IMG/VR virus record: IMGVR_UViG_3300042374_000326
Location: 1-37,042 of that record
Strand: one strand, 5' to 3'
DNA length: 37,042 nt
DNA from: a virus
Below, in pieces: positions 7,761 through 16,059 of the stretch; within the stretch, counting starts at the first letter, position 1, and every line of letters begins with the position of its first letter. The translations under genes and the position numbers were made by a program. The notes beneath the pieces are model-generated. The model worked only from the letters and a program-made list of their open reading frames with translations. It was not told where the DNA came from and did no database searches.

Positions 7761-9164
7761 GTGCAAATCCCGATCCTGACCGGCGTTTTCACCGATAGCA
7801 GTCCGGATTTCAGGACTGCCTATCCGGTCAATATGGTGCCGGTGCCAATGCCGCAGGGTATTTCCAATGGCTATCTTAGGCCAGCGGATGGACTTGTGAG
7901 CCAAGGAACGGGCCCAGGCGTGGATAGGGGCGGGATTGAATGGCGCGGGCAATGCTACCGCGTCATGGGTTCTAGGCTGGTGCGAATTGCCGCCGATGGC
8001 AGCCTCACGGATATTGGTGGCGTTGGGGATGACGGCAAGCTGGCAACCTTCGATTATTCTTTCGACTATCTAGCCATCGCATCTGCTGGCGCGCTTTACC
8101 TTTACAATGGAACCACGCTTCAGCCGGTGACAGATGCAGACCTGGGCACTGTGCTGGATGTGGTTTGGGTAGATGGTTATTTCATGACTACGGACGGCGA
8201 GTTTCTGGTGGTCACGGAATTGAATAATCCATTCGCCGTTGACCCGTTGAAGTATGGCAGCGCAGAAGCCGATCCTGATCCGGTTGTGGCATTGCTGAAA
8301 TTGCGCAATGAGGTTTACGCCTTAAACCGCCATACCATCGAAGTGTTTGACAACGTGGGCGGCGATAATTTCCCCTTTGCCCGGATTGAGAGCGCGCAAA
8401 TTCAGAAGGGATGCGTGGGCACTAGGGCGTGTTGCGTTTTTCAGGAAACGATTGCCTTCCTTGGTTCAGGCCGCAATCAGGCGCCTGGCATTTACCTTGG
8501 CACCAATTCAAACGCGCGCAAGATCAGCACGGCAGAAATTGACCGCGTGCTTGCCGGATATTCAGAGGATCAGCTTTCGGAGGTTTTGCTTGAAGCGAGG
8601 AATGACCGCGCGCATCAATACCTTTACGTTCATTTGCCGGATCAAACGATTGTATTCGATGCGGCGGCATCGGAAGCGTTGCAGCAGCCGATATGGTTTA
8701 TTCTGACATCTTCGATTGAAGGTTTGGCGCAATACAGGGCGCGCAATTTCGTGTGGTGCTATGACAAATGGCTTTGCGGCGATCCTGCAAGCAATGGCTA
8801 TGGCTACCTGACCACGGCGCGCGCGGATCATTACGGCGCCAAAGTGCGGTGGCAGTTTCAAACCCCGATCCTTTACAATGAAAGCCGCGGCGCGGTGGTG
8901 CATAGCCTCGAATTGGTTTGCCTTCCAGGTTATGCGGTGTTTGGCGTTGATCCGGTTGTGACCACTTCCTACAGCGTTGACGGGCAGAATTGGAGCCAAG
9001 ACCGGCGATTGTCGTTGAATGGCTTTGGCGCCTTGAATAAGCGCGCTGTGTGGCACCAACAGGGCATGATGAGGAATTGGCGCATTCAACGGTTCCAGGG
9101 CACCAGTGACGCGCTATTGCCCATTGCGCGGCTTGAGGCGAGCGTGGAGCCGCTTGCCGTATGA
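7761..9164 (+). CDS. Packaged DNA stabilisation / tail hub protein, P22 gp10-like (467 aa)
   Basis: P22 gp10 forms the tail hub below gp4 and keeps packaged DNA in place. The length here (467) nearly equals gp10 (472). The N-terminal YPVNMVPVPMPQGISNGYLRP segment (about residues 21-40), repeated blade-like units with GGIEWRGQCYRVMG and DGYFMTT patterns, and the NRHTIEVFDNVGG motif (about 192-204) are typical. The central and C-terminal parts look beta-propeller-like. The start is GTG directly after the previous stop. The end overlaps the next gene by 4 bases. Two adjacent cysteines (VGTRACCVF, near 220) are a small oddity. Confidence 0.92.
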   Translation: MQIPILTGVFTDSSPDFRTAYPVNMVPVPMPQGISNGYLRPADGLVSQGTGPGVDRGGIEWRGQCYRVMGSRLVRIAADGSLTDIGGVGDDGKLATFDYSFDYLAIASAGALYLYNGTTLQPVTDADLGTVLDVVWVDGYFMTTDGEFLVVTELNNPFAVDPLKYGSAEADPDPVVALLKLRNEVYALNRHTIEVFDNVGGDNFPFARIESAQIQKGCVGTRACCVFQETIAFLGSGRNQAPGIYLGTNSNARKISTAEIDRVLAGYSEDQLSEVLLEARNDRAHQYLYVHLPDQTIVFDAAASEALQQPIWFILTSSIEGLAQYRARNFVWCYDKWLCGDPASNGYGYLTTARADHYGAKVRWQFQTPILYNESRGAVVHSLELVCLPGYAVFGVDPVVTTSYSVDGQNWSQDRRLSLNGFGALNKRAVWHQQGMMRNWRIQRFQGTSDALLPIARLEASVEPLAV

Positions 9165-9916
9165 CGCGCATTAAACTGAACCGCGATCAGCTTTCGGCAT
9201 TTCTGCCCGATGATGACAGTGTTCGGAAGGTGGAGGCGCTTTTCAAGCAAGCAACCGAATTGACGCCGGCAGAAATCGCGGCCCTGACGATTTTGGTGCA
9301 AGAGGCATCGATCGACGCTGGCACGGCTGACGCCAAGGCTACGCAAGCCAATGGTGCGCTTGAACGCATTGCCGATAGCCTGGAATTGCTAGCGTATGCG
9401 CCGCCGAGTTTGCCGGTGGTGCTGCCCGATGACGTGACACCGCCGATCACGCCACCAAAGCGGGCCAGGTTCGGATCGTTTTATGACACCACAAACCAAA
9501 CGGCGGCGGTGATCAATACGGCCTATGCCGTCACTTTTGACACAACAGACCTGAGCGAAGGCGTTTATCGTGGCAGTCCAACGTCCCGCATTTATGTGGA
9601 CGAGCCTGGGGTCTATAATTTCCAGTTTTCAGCCCAGCTTGACAAAACCTCTGGCGGTGTTGGAATTTTTGATTTCTGGATCAGGGTAAACGGCGTTGAT
9701 ATTTCCAATTCCGCCGGGCGCGTGCGGATACAGGGCAACAATTCCGAATTGGTGACTGCATGGAATTTCCTAACCCGACTGAAGGCTGGCGACTATTTTG
9801 AGCTTATGTGGGCGGTGGATGACATCACTTGCCAGATCACGGCATTCCCCGCTGTGGCGCCGATCCCCGGCATTCCATCGGTCATTCTGACCGTTTCAAA
9901 CAACATCGGAGCCTGA
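9161..9916 (+). CDS. Probable tail needle / receptor-binding protein with TNF-like C-terminal domain (251 aa)
   Basis: Position directly after gp10 equals that of the P22 tail needle gene 26, and the length (251) is near gp26 (233). Residues 15-78 are helical with a coiled-coil look (many Ala, Leu, Glu). Residues 84-100 are a Pro-rich hinge. Residues 103-251 contain a jelly-roll of the TNF/C1q type: FGSFYDTTNQTAAVINTAY, then GVYNFQFSAQLDKTSGG, then VRIQGNNSELVTAWNF and a C-terminal VILTV strand. Phage Sf6 needle also ends in a TNF-like knob. The helical part is shorter than in gp26, so a different fibre is possible. Confidence 0.7.
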   Translation: MTRIKLNRDQLSAFLPDDDSVRKVEALFKQATELTPAEIAALTILVQEASIDAGTADAKATQANGALERIADSLELLAYAPPSLPVVLPDDVTPPITPPKRARFGSFYDTTNQTAAVINTAYAVTFDTTDLSEGVYRGSPTSRIYVDEPGVYNFQFSAQLDKTSGGVGIFDFWIRVNGVDISNSAGRVRIQGNNSELVTAWNFLTRLKAGDYFELMWAVDDITCQITAFPAVAPIPGIPSVILTVSNNIGA

Positions 9917-9919
9917 CCC

Positions 9920-10255
9920 ATGGCTGTAACCGTTAAAAATATCATTCCGGCAAAGCAGGCCGAAAACACGCAAACGACGCAATACACGGCGACGGGCTGC
10001 AAGGCGATAATTGACAAGTTCACCGTCACCAATACCAGCGCCGCCAATGTGACCTTTGCGGTCAATCTGGTGGCGTCAGGCGGTTCGGCTGGGGCTTCCA
10101 ATTTGGTGCTGGATGATAAGAACATCGTGCCTGGGGAGACTTACCTTTGCCCTGAATTGGTGGGGCAGGTATTGGAGCCGGGCGGGTTTATCAGCACTTT
10201 GGCCGGCGCGGCCACAAGCCTGACCATTCGCGCAAGCGGGCGGGAAATCACTTAA
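9920..10255 (+). CDS. Small beta-type virion protein, conserved in phages (111 aa)
   Basis: The start is ATG 9920, three bases after the upstream stop. The 111 residues are beta-rich and low in charge: TQYTATGCKAIIDKFTVTN, then ASNLVLDDKNIVPGETYLC and a C-terminal strand pair. Similar short proteins are often encoded next to jelly-roll tail genes, but no function is established. It probably forms part of the tail or head vertex complex. Confidence 0.68.
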   Translation: MAVTVKNIIPAKQAENTQTTQYTATGCKAIIDKFTVTNTSAANVTFAVNLVASGGSAGASNLVLDDKNIVPGETYLCPELVGQVLEPGGFISTLAGAATSLTIRASGREIT

Positions 10256-10292
10256 TGCTTGCAACCGTGGCAGGTTTGAGGATAATTGGGGC

Positions 10293-10348
10293 GCTGAGAC
10301 ATCCGGCGGCCAGCGGCCATCCTTTAAGGGGTTCCGATGTCTGACAGC
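10293..10348 (+). other. Potential RNA hairpin covering the start codon of the 10337 gene
   Basis: GCTG (10293-10296) plus AGACATC (10297-10303) can pair with GATGTCT (10336-10342) and CAGC (10345-10348), with a 2-base bulge. The ATG at 10337-10339 is inside the right arm, and the AAGGGG ribosome site is in the loop. This could reduce translation of the gene. The large loop (32 bases) makes stability uncertain. Confidence 0.35.
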
Positions 10349-10780
10349 TTGCAACGCCTTTTGCCGGACCTTGGGCTTCCCCGCGATGCGGTGGATTGGC
10401 TTGTCATGCTTTACGATATGACGCAAGTTTTCGATGACGTTGCCGATGGTGATGCGCCGACGCGGGCTGACTTGGATAAGTGCATTTGGAGTGCGCTTGT
10501 AGGGCAGTATTGCAATCCATTTTTTCAGGCGCATCACGCCAGCCTTTTGCCTGGCGTCGCAACAATGATCCTTAAATGGCAAGCATCCGACAGAGTAGAA
10601 CGTGAAGGCAAGCCCTGCGCTATGTCCTACGCATGGCGCGCTGGCTATTACGATGTTGTTTTGCTGGTTTGCCAGATTTGTTTTGGAGTGGTGCGAGCGA
10701 CTGAATTGAGCGCTACCGTAATGCGCCTTTATGGCGAGAGGTTCGAAGATTATCAGCGGGAGTTCAATTTCCATGCCTGA
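10337..10780 (+). CDS. Hypothetical protein at the gp14 position (147 aa)
   Basis: The ribosome site is AAGGGG, 7 bases before ATG 10337. The protein is mostly helical, with many aromatic residues and cysteines and with a hydrophobic stretch at about residues 103-120 (GYYDVVLLVCQICFGVV). P22 places gene 14, linked to head assembly and infectivity, immediately before gene 7, which is the position held here, but I cannot see sequence similarity. The gene overlaps the next by 8 bases. A possible hairpin masks its start codon (10293-10348). Confidence 0.65.
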   Translation: MSDSLQRLLPDLGLPRDAVDWLVMLYDMTQVFDDVADGDAPTRADLDKCIWSALVGQYCNPFFQAHHASLLPGVATMILKWQASDRVEREGKPCAMSYAWRAGYYDVVLLVCQICFGVVRATELSATVMRLYGERFEDYQREFNFHA

Positions 10781-11525
10781 TCCGATCACAGGAGTTATTG
10801 CTGGGGCCACTGTTATTGGTGGTGGACTTCTTCAAGCATCTGCAGCCGAAAGGGCAGCTGACGCACAAATTGACGCGTCTCGCGCTGGTATTGCGGAACA
10901 GAGATCTGCACGAGATGAGGTTTCTAGGCTTTTAGAACCATATCGGCAGGCAGGCTTGCCAGCAGTGCAAGGTTTGCAACCTTTCGCGGAAGCTGGGGCG
11001 CCTGCTTTGCAAAGGCAGCAGGCTTTAGCTGGTTTGCAGGGGCCGCAAGCACAACGAGATGCAATTTCTCAGATTGAACGTAGCCCGCTTTTTCAGGCAC
11101 AAGTGCGAAGCGGCGAAGAGGCTCTTTTGCAAAACGCATCGGCAACCGGCGGTTTGCGTGGGGGCAACACTGCCGCTGCACTAGCAAGATTTCGCCCGGC
11201 GATGCTGAATGCTGAGATCGAGCGCCAATATGGACGGCTTGGAGGCTTCACTGCGCTTGGCGTTGGAACGCAACAAAACCTAGCCCAGTTGGGCCAAGCA
11301 TCGGCGGCTGGAACAGGCGCTGCAACCATGCAAGCGGGACAAAATATCGCCAATCTGCAAGGCAATGTTGGCGCTGCTAGCGCCGCTGGTATTCTTGGAG
11401 AGGCGCGCGGTTATGGGCAAATCTTGAACGCGCCTATGCAGGCGTTTGGGATGGAGTCTGGTTTGCGGGCAAGTGGTTACACCGGCCAATCTCCATTTGG
11501 CAATTTGTTCGGTTTTACTAGGTAG
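10773..11525 (+). CDS. DNA ejection (transfer) protein, P22 gp7-like (250 aa)
   Basis: ATG 10773 with GGGAG upstream is chosen over an earlier in-frame codon at 10731, because the family starts with MPDPI and a Gly-rich hydrophobic helix (GVIAGATVIGGGLLQ). Then come the typical features: a helical AADAQIDASRAGI segment, LLEPYRQAGLPAV (about 51-63), the GGLRGGNTAAALARF block (about 124-138) and Gly/Ala-rich repeats up to GILGEARGYGQ. P22 gp7 (229 aa) leaves the head with the DNA and helps build the channel across the cell envelope. It is followed by the other two ejection proteins, as in P22. Confidence 0.88.
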   Translation: MPDPITGVIAGATVIGGGLLQASAAERAADAQIDASRAGIAEQRSARDEVSRLLEPYRQAGLPAVQGLQPFAEAGAPALQRQQALAGLQGPQAQRDAISQIERSPLFQAQVRSGEEALLQNASATGGLRGGNTAAALARFRPAMLNAEIERQYGRLGGFTALGVGTQQNLAQLGQASAAGTGAATMQAGQNIANLQGNVGAASAAGILGEARGYGQILNAPMQAFGMESGLRASGYTGQSPFGNLFGFTR

Positions 11526-11536
11526 GGTTTCAAATC

Positions 11537-12835
11537 ATGGCAATTCTTCCCCTACAGCAACCGCCGCAATATCTGACAGGAATGCAATCGCCATTAGCTG
11601 CAGCATCGGAAGGATTGCAGCTTGGTGCTGGTTTGGCGCAAACCCGCCTTGCAGGGGAAGCGCAGCAACAAGCGCGGCAGCAAAGAACGCAACAACAGGC
11701 CGCTTTGCAGCAATATATGCAAAACCCAACAATGCAAGGCCTTTTGCAGATTGCGCCAATGCTTCCACCCGAAATGGTGAAAAACATTGCCGAAGCCAAC
11801 AAGATGCTTTCAGAAGAGCAGCGCACAAATTCATTGCAGTTTGGCGGTAGTGTTTTGGGGTTTTTGGAAGCTGGCCGCACTGATGATGCGATTGGATTGT
11901 TGCGTGATAGAGCCACCGCATATCGCAATTCTGGTGATCAAGTAAACGCAACTGCGCTTGATAGGCTTATCCGCGTTGTTGAGATTGATCCAAATGCAGC
12001 CAAGGCTATTGTGGGCCTTAATATGGCGGCTTCGCCTGGCGGTGAAACCTTTATTCGCGGTATTTCTGGCCTTGGCGGCGAGCAACGCGCGCGCGAATTG
12101 CAGCCTTCTGCGGTTCGCACCGCACAGGCTGGCGCGACTACAGCAGAAGCAACGGCAGGCGTATCGCCCGAGGCAGCCGCCGCTGATGTTGAAAAGAAAA
12201 TGGCGGATATTGAGAAAATCCGCGCTGAGATTGCTGACAAGCAAGGCGAAATCCCTGAAAGCGCCCGCACTATTGTCAATCAATCGGCGGATGCCGTTTT
12301 GGCGGCTAGGCAGCGTGCAGATCGTGCTACTTCCTTGGCGGAGAAATTTACTAATTCCTGGCAAAGTGGCGTTTTCACGCGCGCGACTGACGCTCTTGGA
12401 GACGCCGTTGGCAGCCAATCAGAACAGCGTCGTTTCCGGCAGGAGTTTGAACGCCTCCGCAGTAGCGAAATTGTGAAATCCCTACCTCCAGGACCAGCAA
12501 CAGATCGAGATATTCAGCTTTTTTCGCGCGGTTTTCCGCCGCCTGAGTCTGATGCTGAGACAATCAAGCAATTCTTGCAAAGCGTGGCGCGTGTGGCCCG
12601 TTATGAAGAGGCGTTTTCCGATGTTCGTGGCCAATGGGCAGCGGCCAATGGCCAGCTTGGCCCGGCCCGGCGCGAATTTACTATTGACGGAATACAAATC
12701 CCGCGTGGCACCACATTCACGAATTTTGCCAAACAGTATTTGGGTTTGGCTGCAAACCGAACTGCCGCCCAAGAGGCTGAAGCCTTGGCGCGGTCCCGTA
12801 GTTATGGGCGCGTCTTAGAAGGTCCGGGCCAGTAG
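11537..12835 (+). CDS. DNA ejection protein, P22 gp20-like (432 aa)
   Basis: The protein follows the gp7-like gene as gp20 does in P22, and its size (432) is close to gp20 (471). The first 80 residues are Gln/Ala-rich, helical and polar. Residues 95-150 form helical hairpins. Residues 200-290 form a long helical, probably coiled-coil region (VEKKMADIEKIRAEIADKQ). The C-terminal third is more mixed. There is no signal peptide or clear membrane helix. It is expected to be carried inside the virion and ejected to assist DNA transfer. Family identity is inferred from synteny and composition, not clear motifs. Confidence 0.75.
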   Translation: MAILPLQQPPQYLTGMQSPLAAASEGLQLGAGLAQTRLAGEAQQQARQQRTQQQAALQQYMQNPTMQGLLQIAPMLPPEMVKNIAEANKMLSEEQRTNSLQFGGSVLGFLEAGRTDDAIGLLRDRATAYRNSGDQVNATALDRLIRVVEIDPNAAKAIVGLNMAASPGGETFIRGISGLGGEQRARELQPSAVRTAQAGATTAEATAGVSPEAAAADVEKKMADIEKIRAEIADKQGEIPESARTIVNQSADAVLAARQRADRATSLAEKFTNSWQSGVFTRATDALGDAVGSQSEQRRFRQEFERLRSSEIVKSLPPGPATDRDIQLFSRGFPPPESDAETIKQFLQSVARVARYEEAFSDVRGQWAAANGQLGPARREFTIDGIQIPRGTTFTNFAKQYLGLAANRTAAQEAEALARSRSYGRVLEGPGQ

Positions 12836-12837
12836 CC

Positions 12838-15800
12838 ATGTCGGAAACGCGCCAAGCCCCGCCGAATGATTACCGAGATCCATTTTGGCAAGACTTGATT
12901 GCCGGGACCGAGCAGCGGTTAGGCTTGCCCAATGGCTTGCTTGCAAGCGTAGTCACAAATGGCGAGCGCACGCCGAATAACCGAGTTTCCAGTGCTGGCG
13001 CCCGGACGGTTTTTCAGATCATTCCTGAAACCCGCGATGCCATTCAGCGCAAATACGGAATTGATGCTTACCTAAGCCCTGAAAATGCGGCAGAGGCGGC
13101 GGGCCTGCTTTTGCAAGAAAGCTTGCAGCGCAATCGTGGCGATGTTAGCGCAGCCGTAGCTGAATACCATGGCGGCACCAACCGCGCGAATTGGGGGCCG
13201 ATCACGCGGTCTTATACCAACCGCGTCATGGCGGGGATGCAAACTGATCAAGAGCCCGTTGCATCGCAACAAAGCCGCGCCGCTTTGCAAGGGTTTATAG
13301 CGCAGCGCCAGCAAGAGGAGCAGCAGCGCAACCCCTTGACGCGCGTGTATCAGGCATATCGCGCGGGCGAGCTTACACCGGAAGAGCAGAAACAATTTGA
13401 GGATGATGTTCGCAGTAACCGCGTAATGCTTCCGCCTGGCGGCGCGCTTTTGGGCGAATTGCCGCGCGGCTTAACGGCGCCGAGCAGGGCATTTGAAGCG
13501 CCGCAACAATTGCTTGACGCTTACACGTCCGGACGCCTTTCCCGGAACGAAAAGATTGAGTTCGAGCGCGATGTTGAAAAGGGCATCGTCAAGGTTCCCG
13601 AAGGGTTCCAGCTTGAAAAGACAGAAGATCTTGGCTTGCTTGGCCGGGTGCGCGAGGCCGTAACCGGCGAGGAACGCCGCGTTGCTGCGACTGAGGCGCT
13701 ACCTGATTGGGCAACTATGCCCGAATTAAACCAAGCCAGCTTTGCAAGCTTCCGCGCTGGCCTTGGCACCATGGCGTCATCGCCGGAAGAAACAGTGCGC
13801 CTTATCCAGGCACAATTCCCCGGCGTGCAAGTTCGGCAAGATGACCGGGGCAATTACATTCTGCGATCATCGGTAAATGGGCAGGAATATGCCATTAAGC
13901 CGGGTGTGCGGATAAGCGATATTCCCCGCGCCGTTGGCACTGCGCTTGCCTTTACGCCAGCGGCTAGGGCGCCCGGCGTGGTTGGAGGCGCATTGGCTAC
14001 CGGCGCCACGCAAGCGGGCATTGAAGGCACGCAAGCCTTAACGGGGGGAAGCTTTGACGCTGGCGATGTTGGCATGGCGGCGGCACTTGGCGGCGCTATC
14101 CCGGCGGCGATCAATGTCACGCAAATGGCCCGCCCCTTGGCGCAGCGCACATTGGACCGCCTGCGCGGTGGTGCGGCGGCAGCGCCAGAAGTGCCGCCTG
14201 GTGGTGCTGCGCCGGCGGCGCCCGGTATGGCCGCGCAAGCCGCGCCAGAACCGCCCCCGACAGCAGCGCCAAGGGTAGCACCGCAAGCGGCACCGGAACC
14301 GCCAGCAGCCGCCCCCAGGGCAGCAGCGGCCATGCCTGAAGCGCCACCGGCAGGCGCCCCGCAATACCGCCCCGTTGCGCCGGATGAGGTGTTGCAGCCG
14401 GGCGTGAATGTCCGGATGAACCTGCAAACCGGAATCCCGGAGGTGCAAGTTACGCCAAGCCCGGCGGCGGCGCGGCCCGTTGCGCCTGCAGTCTCGGCTA
14501 TGACCGGCCCGGAATTGGCGCAAACTGCCCGGACGGCGGCGCAGGGTGGCATCTTCCGCGCTGGCGCGGCGCGTGAGGCGCTAGCGCGTGAGGCGGCGCC
14601 AAACCCCGAAACGGTGGCAGCAGCGCAGCGCCTTGGCATTATGGATTTCCTGCAACCGGACCATGTGACCACAAGCCAAGCTTACCGGGAATTGGCGCAG
14701 GCGATCAAATCCGTGCCGAGTTCGCAAACCCGCGCGGCGGAGATGGAAGGCTTGCAGCGTGTGGGAGAGCGCGCGCAACAAATCCTCGATAGCGCAGGAC
14801 GGACGCCGCGCAGCGAATTGGACGCCACTTTGCGGGCGCGGTTCCAGAATGACATTAAGCTTTTGAGCGATGCCTCAGATCGGCTTTACACCCGTATGCG
14901 GGAGATTGTCCCCGCCCGCGCCGAAGCCAACGCGGATGAATCGCTACGCATTGTCAATCGCAGGCTTGAGGATTTGGGTGGCGAGAAAAGCAGCCTGACG
15001 CGGCTTGAGCGTTCAATCCTACAAAAGCTTGGCCCGCGCGAAAATGCCCCTGCCCCGACCTATGCGCTTTTGGATGACGTGCGCCGTGAGGTGGGCCGGG
15101 CAGCCCGGCAACAGGGGCCCTTTGCTGACGCGGATACTGGTTTGGCCAAGCGGCTTTATGCAGCACTTACGGATGACGCCGCCGCAGTAGCGGAACGCTA
15201 TGGCGCCAAGGAAATGTCCGATTTGGCGCGCGCCAGCGTGAAAATGCGGAAAGGCATTGAAGATGATTTCGCTTCCCTGTTCGGGCGCGAATTGTCTGGT
15301 TCGATGCTCAATCGCATGGATCAGGCAATTCAAGCGATTTCGAAAGGCGACATTTCCAAGCTTTCCGAATTGCTGAAAGCCGTGCCTCCTGACATGCGGC
15401 AGGAAGTGGTGGCGAATGGCTTGGCCACCGCCTTTGGCCGCGCTGCTAAAAATGGCGAATTGAATTTCACCACGTTCACGAAATGGTTTGACGGCTTGCA
15501 GAAAGAGCCGCGCGCAATGACGTTTCTTATGAGCAATTTACCCAAGGAAACCGTAGCGCAACTGAAAGACCTTTATCAGGTTTCCAAAGGCATCAGCATG
15601 GCAACGCGGGAGTTTGTGACGACCGGGCGCCTGCAGGCCGTGGCCGATCAATTGAAACCTGCCGACACGCTTATGGGTAAGGTTATGGAGTTCGCTCAGC
15701 GCAGCGCCATCAGCGCGCCGCTTGAGGGAGCTACCAGCATGATTGGCTTGCCTGGCGCGGGCTTGGCGGCGGGAATTGCCAGCACGTTGCGCGCGGGCAA

Positions 15801-16059
15801 AACCACGCCAATGCAAGCCGCCGATGCGCTTATCGCATCGCCAGAGTTCCGCGCGGTGGCAATTGATGCGGTCAAAACCCAAGGACAGCCCAGCGCAAGC
15901 GCAGTGCGGCGCATGGCCGTTTCGCAGTCCTTCCGCAAGTTTGCCGAGCAGATGAACCTGCCGCGCGATGTTTCCGGGCGCGAAGCTTGGATCAGAAACG
16001 CAATTCAAACCGAGCGCCAATATACCAATGGCAATGGCAACGGAGCCAGAATGCAATGA
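12838..16059 (+). CDS. DNA ejection protein with N-terminal lytic transglycosylase domain, gp16-like (1073 aa)
   Basis: Residues 13-134 match a lytic transglycosylase (SLT-type) domain: likely catalytic Glu43 in TNGER, the SSAGARTVFQIIPETRD block (51-65), and AEYHGGTNRANWGP, which corresponds to the usual A-Y-N-A-G motif. It would open peptidoglycan during DNA entry. Residues around 370-425 are Gly/Ala-rich and hydrophobic (GGALATGATQAG) and could enter the membrane. Residues 440-520 are a Pro/Ala-rich linker. The rest is helical. At 1073 residues it is much longer than P22 gp16 (609), more like the internal-core proteins of other podoviruses. It overlaps the tailspike start by 4 bases. Confidence 0.87.
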   Translation: MSETRQAPPNDYRDPFWQDLIAGTEQRLGLPNGLLASVVTNGERTPNNRVSSAGARTVFQIIPETRDAIQRKYGIDAYLSPENAAEAAGLLLQESLQRNRGDVSAAVAEYHGGTNRANWGPITRSYTNRVMAGMQTDQEPVASQQSRAALQGFIAQRQQEEQQRNPLTRVYQAYRAGELTPEEQKQFEDDVRSNRVMLPPGGALLGELPRGLTAPSRAFEAPQQLLDAYTSGRLSRNEKIEFERDVEKGIVKVPEGFQLEKTEDLGLLGRVREAVTGEERRVAATEALPDWATMPELNQASFASFRAGLGTMASSPEETVRLIQAQFPGVQVRQDDRGNYILRSSVNGQEYAIKPGVRISDIPRAVGTALAFTPAARAPGVVGGALATGATQAGIEGTQALTGGSFDAGDVGMAAALGGAIPAAINVTQMARPLAQRTLDRLRGGAAAAPEVPPGGAAPAAPGMAAQAAPEPPPTAAPRVAPQAAPEPPAAAPRAAAAMPEAPPAGAPQYRPVAPDEVLQPGVNVRMNLQTGIPEVQVTPSPAAARPVAPAVSAMTGPELAQTARTAAQGGIFRAGAAREALAREAAPNPETVAAAQRLGIMDFLQPDHVTTSQAYRELAQAIKSVPSSQTRAAEMEGLQRVGERAQQILDSAGRTPRSELDATLRARFQNDIKLLSDASDRLYTRMREIVPARAEANADESLRIVNRRLEDLGGEKSSLTRLERSILQKLGPRENAPAPTYALLDDVRREVGRAARQQGPFADADTGLAKRLYAALTDDAAAVAERYGAKEMSDLARASVKMRKGIEDDFASLFGRELSGSMLNRMDQAIQAISKGDISKLSELLKAVPPDMRQEVVANGLATAFGRAAKNGELNFTTFTKWFDGLQKEPRAMTFLMSNLPKETVAQLKDLYQVSKGISMATREFVTTGRLQAVADQLKPADTLMGKVMEFAQRSAISAPLEGATSMIGLPGAGLAAGIASTLRAGKTTPMQAADALIASPEFRAVAIDAVKTQGQPSASAVRRMAVSQSFRKFAEQMNLPRDVSGREAWIRNAIQTERQYTNGNGNGARMQ

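Noticed and set aside
13854-14672. 272-codon minus-strand frame opposite the ejection protein
   Set aside because: Gly/Ala-rich mirror of the Pro/Ala linker; not a gene.
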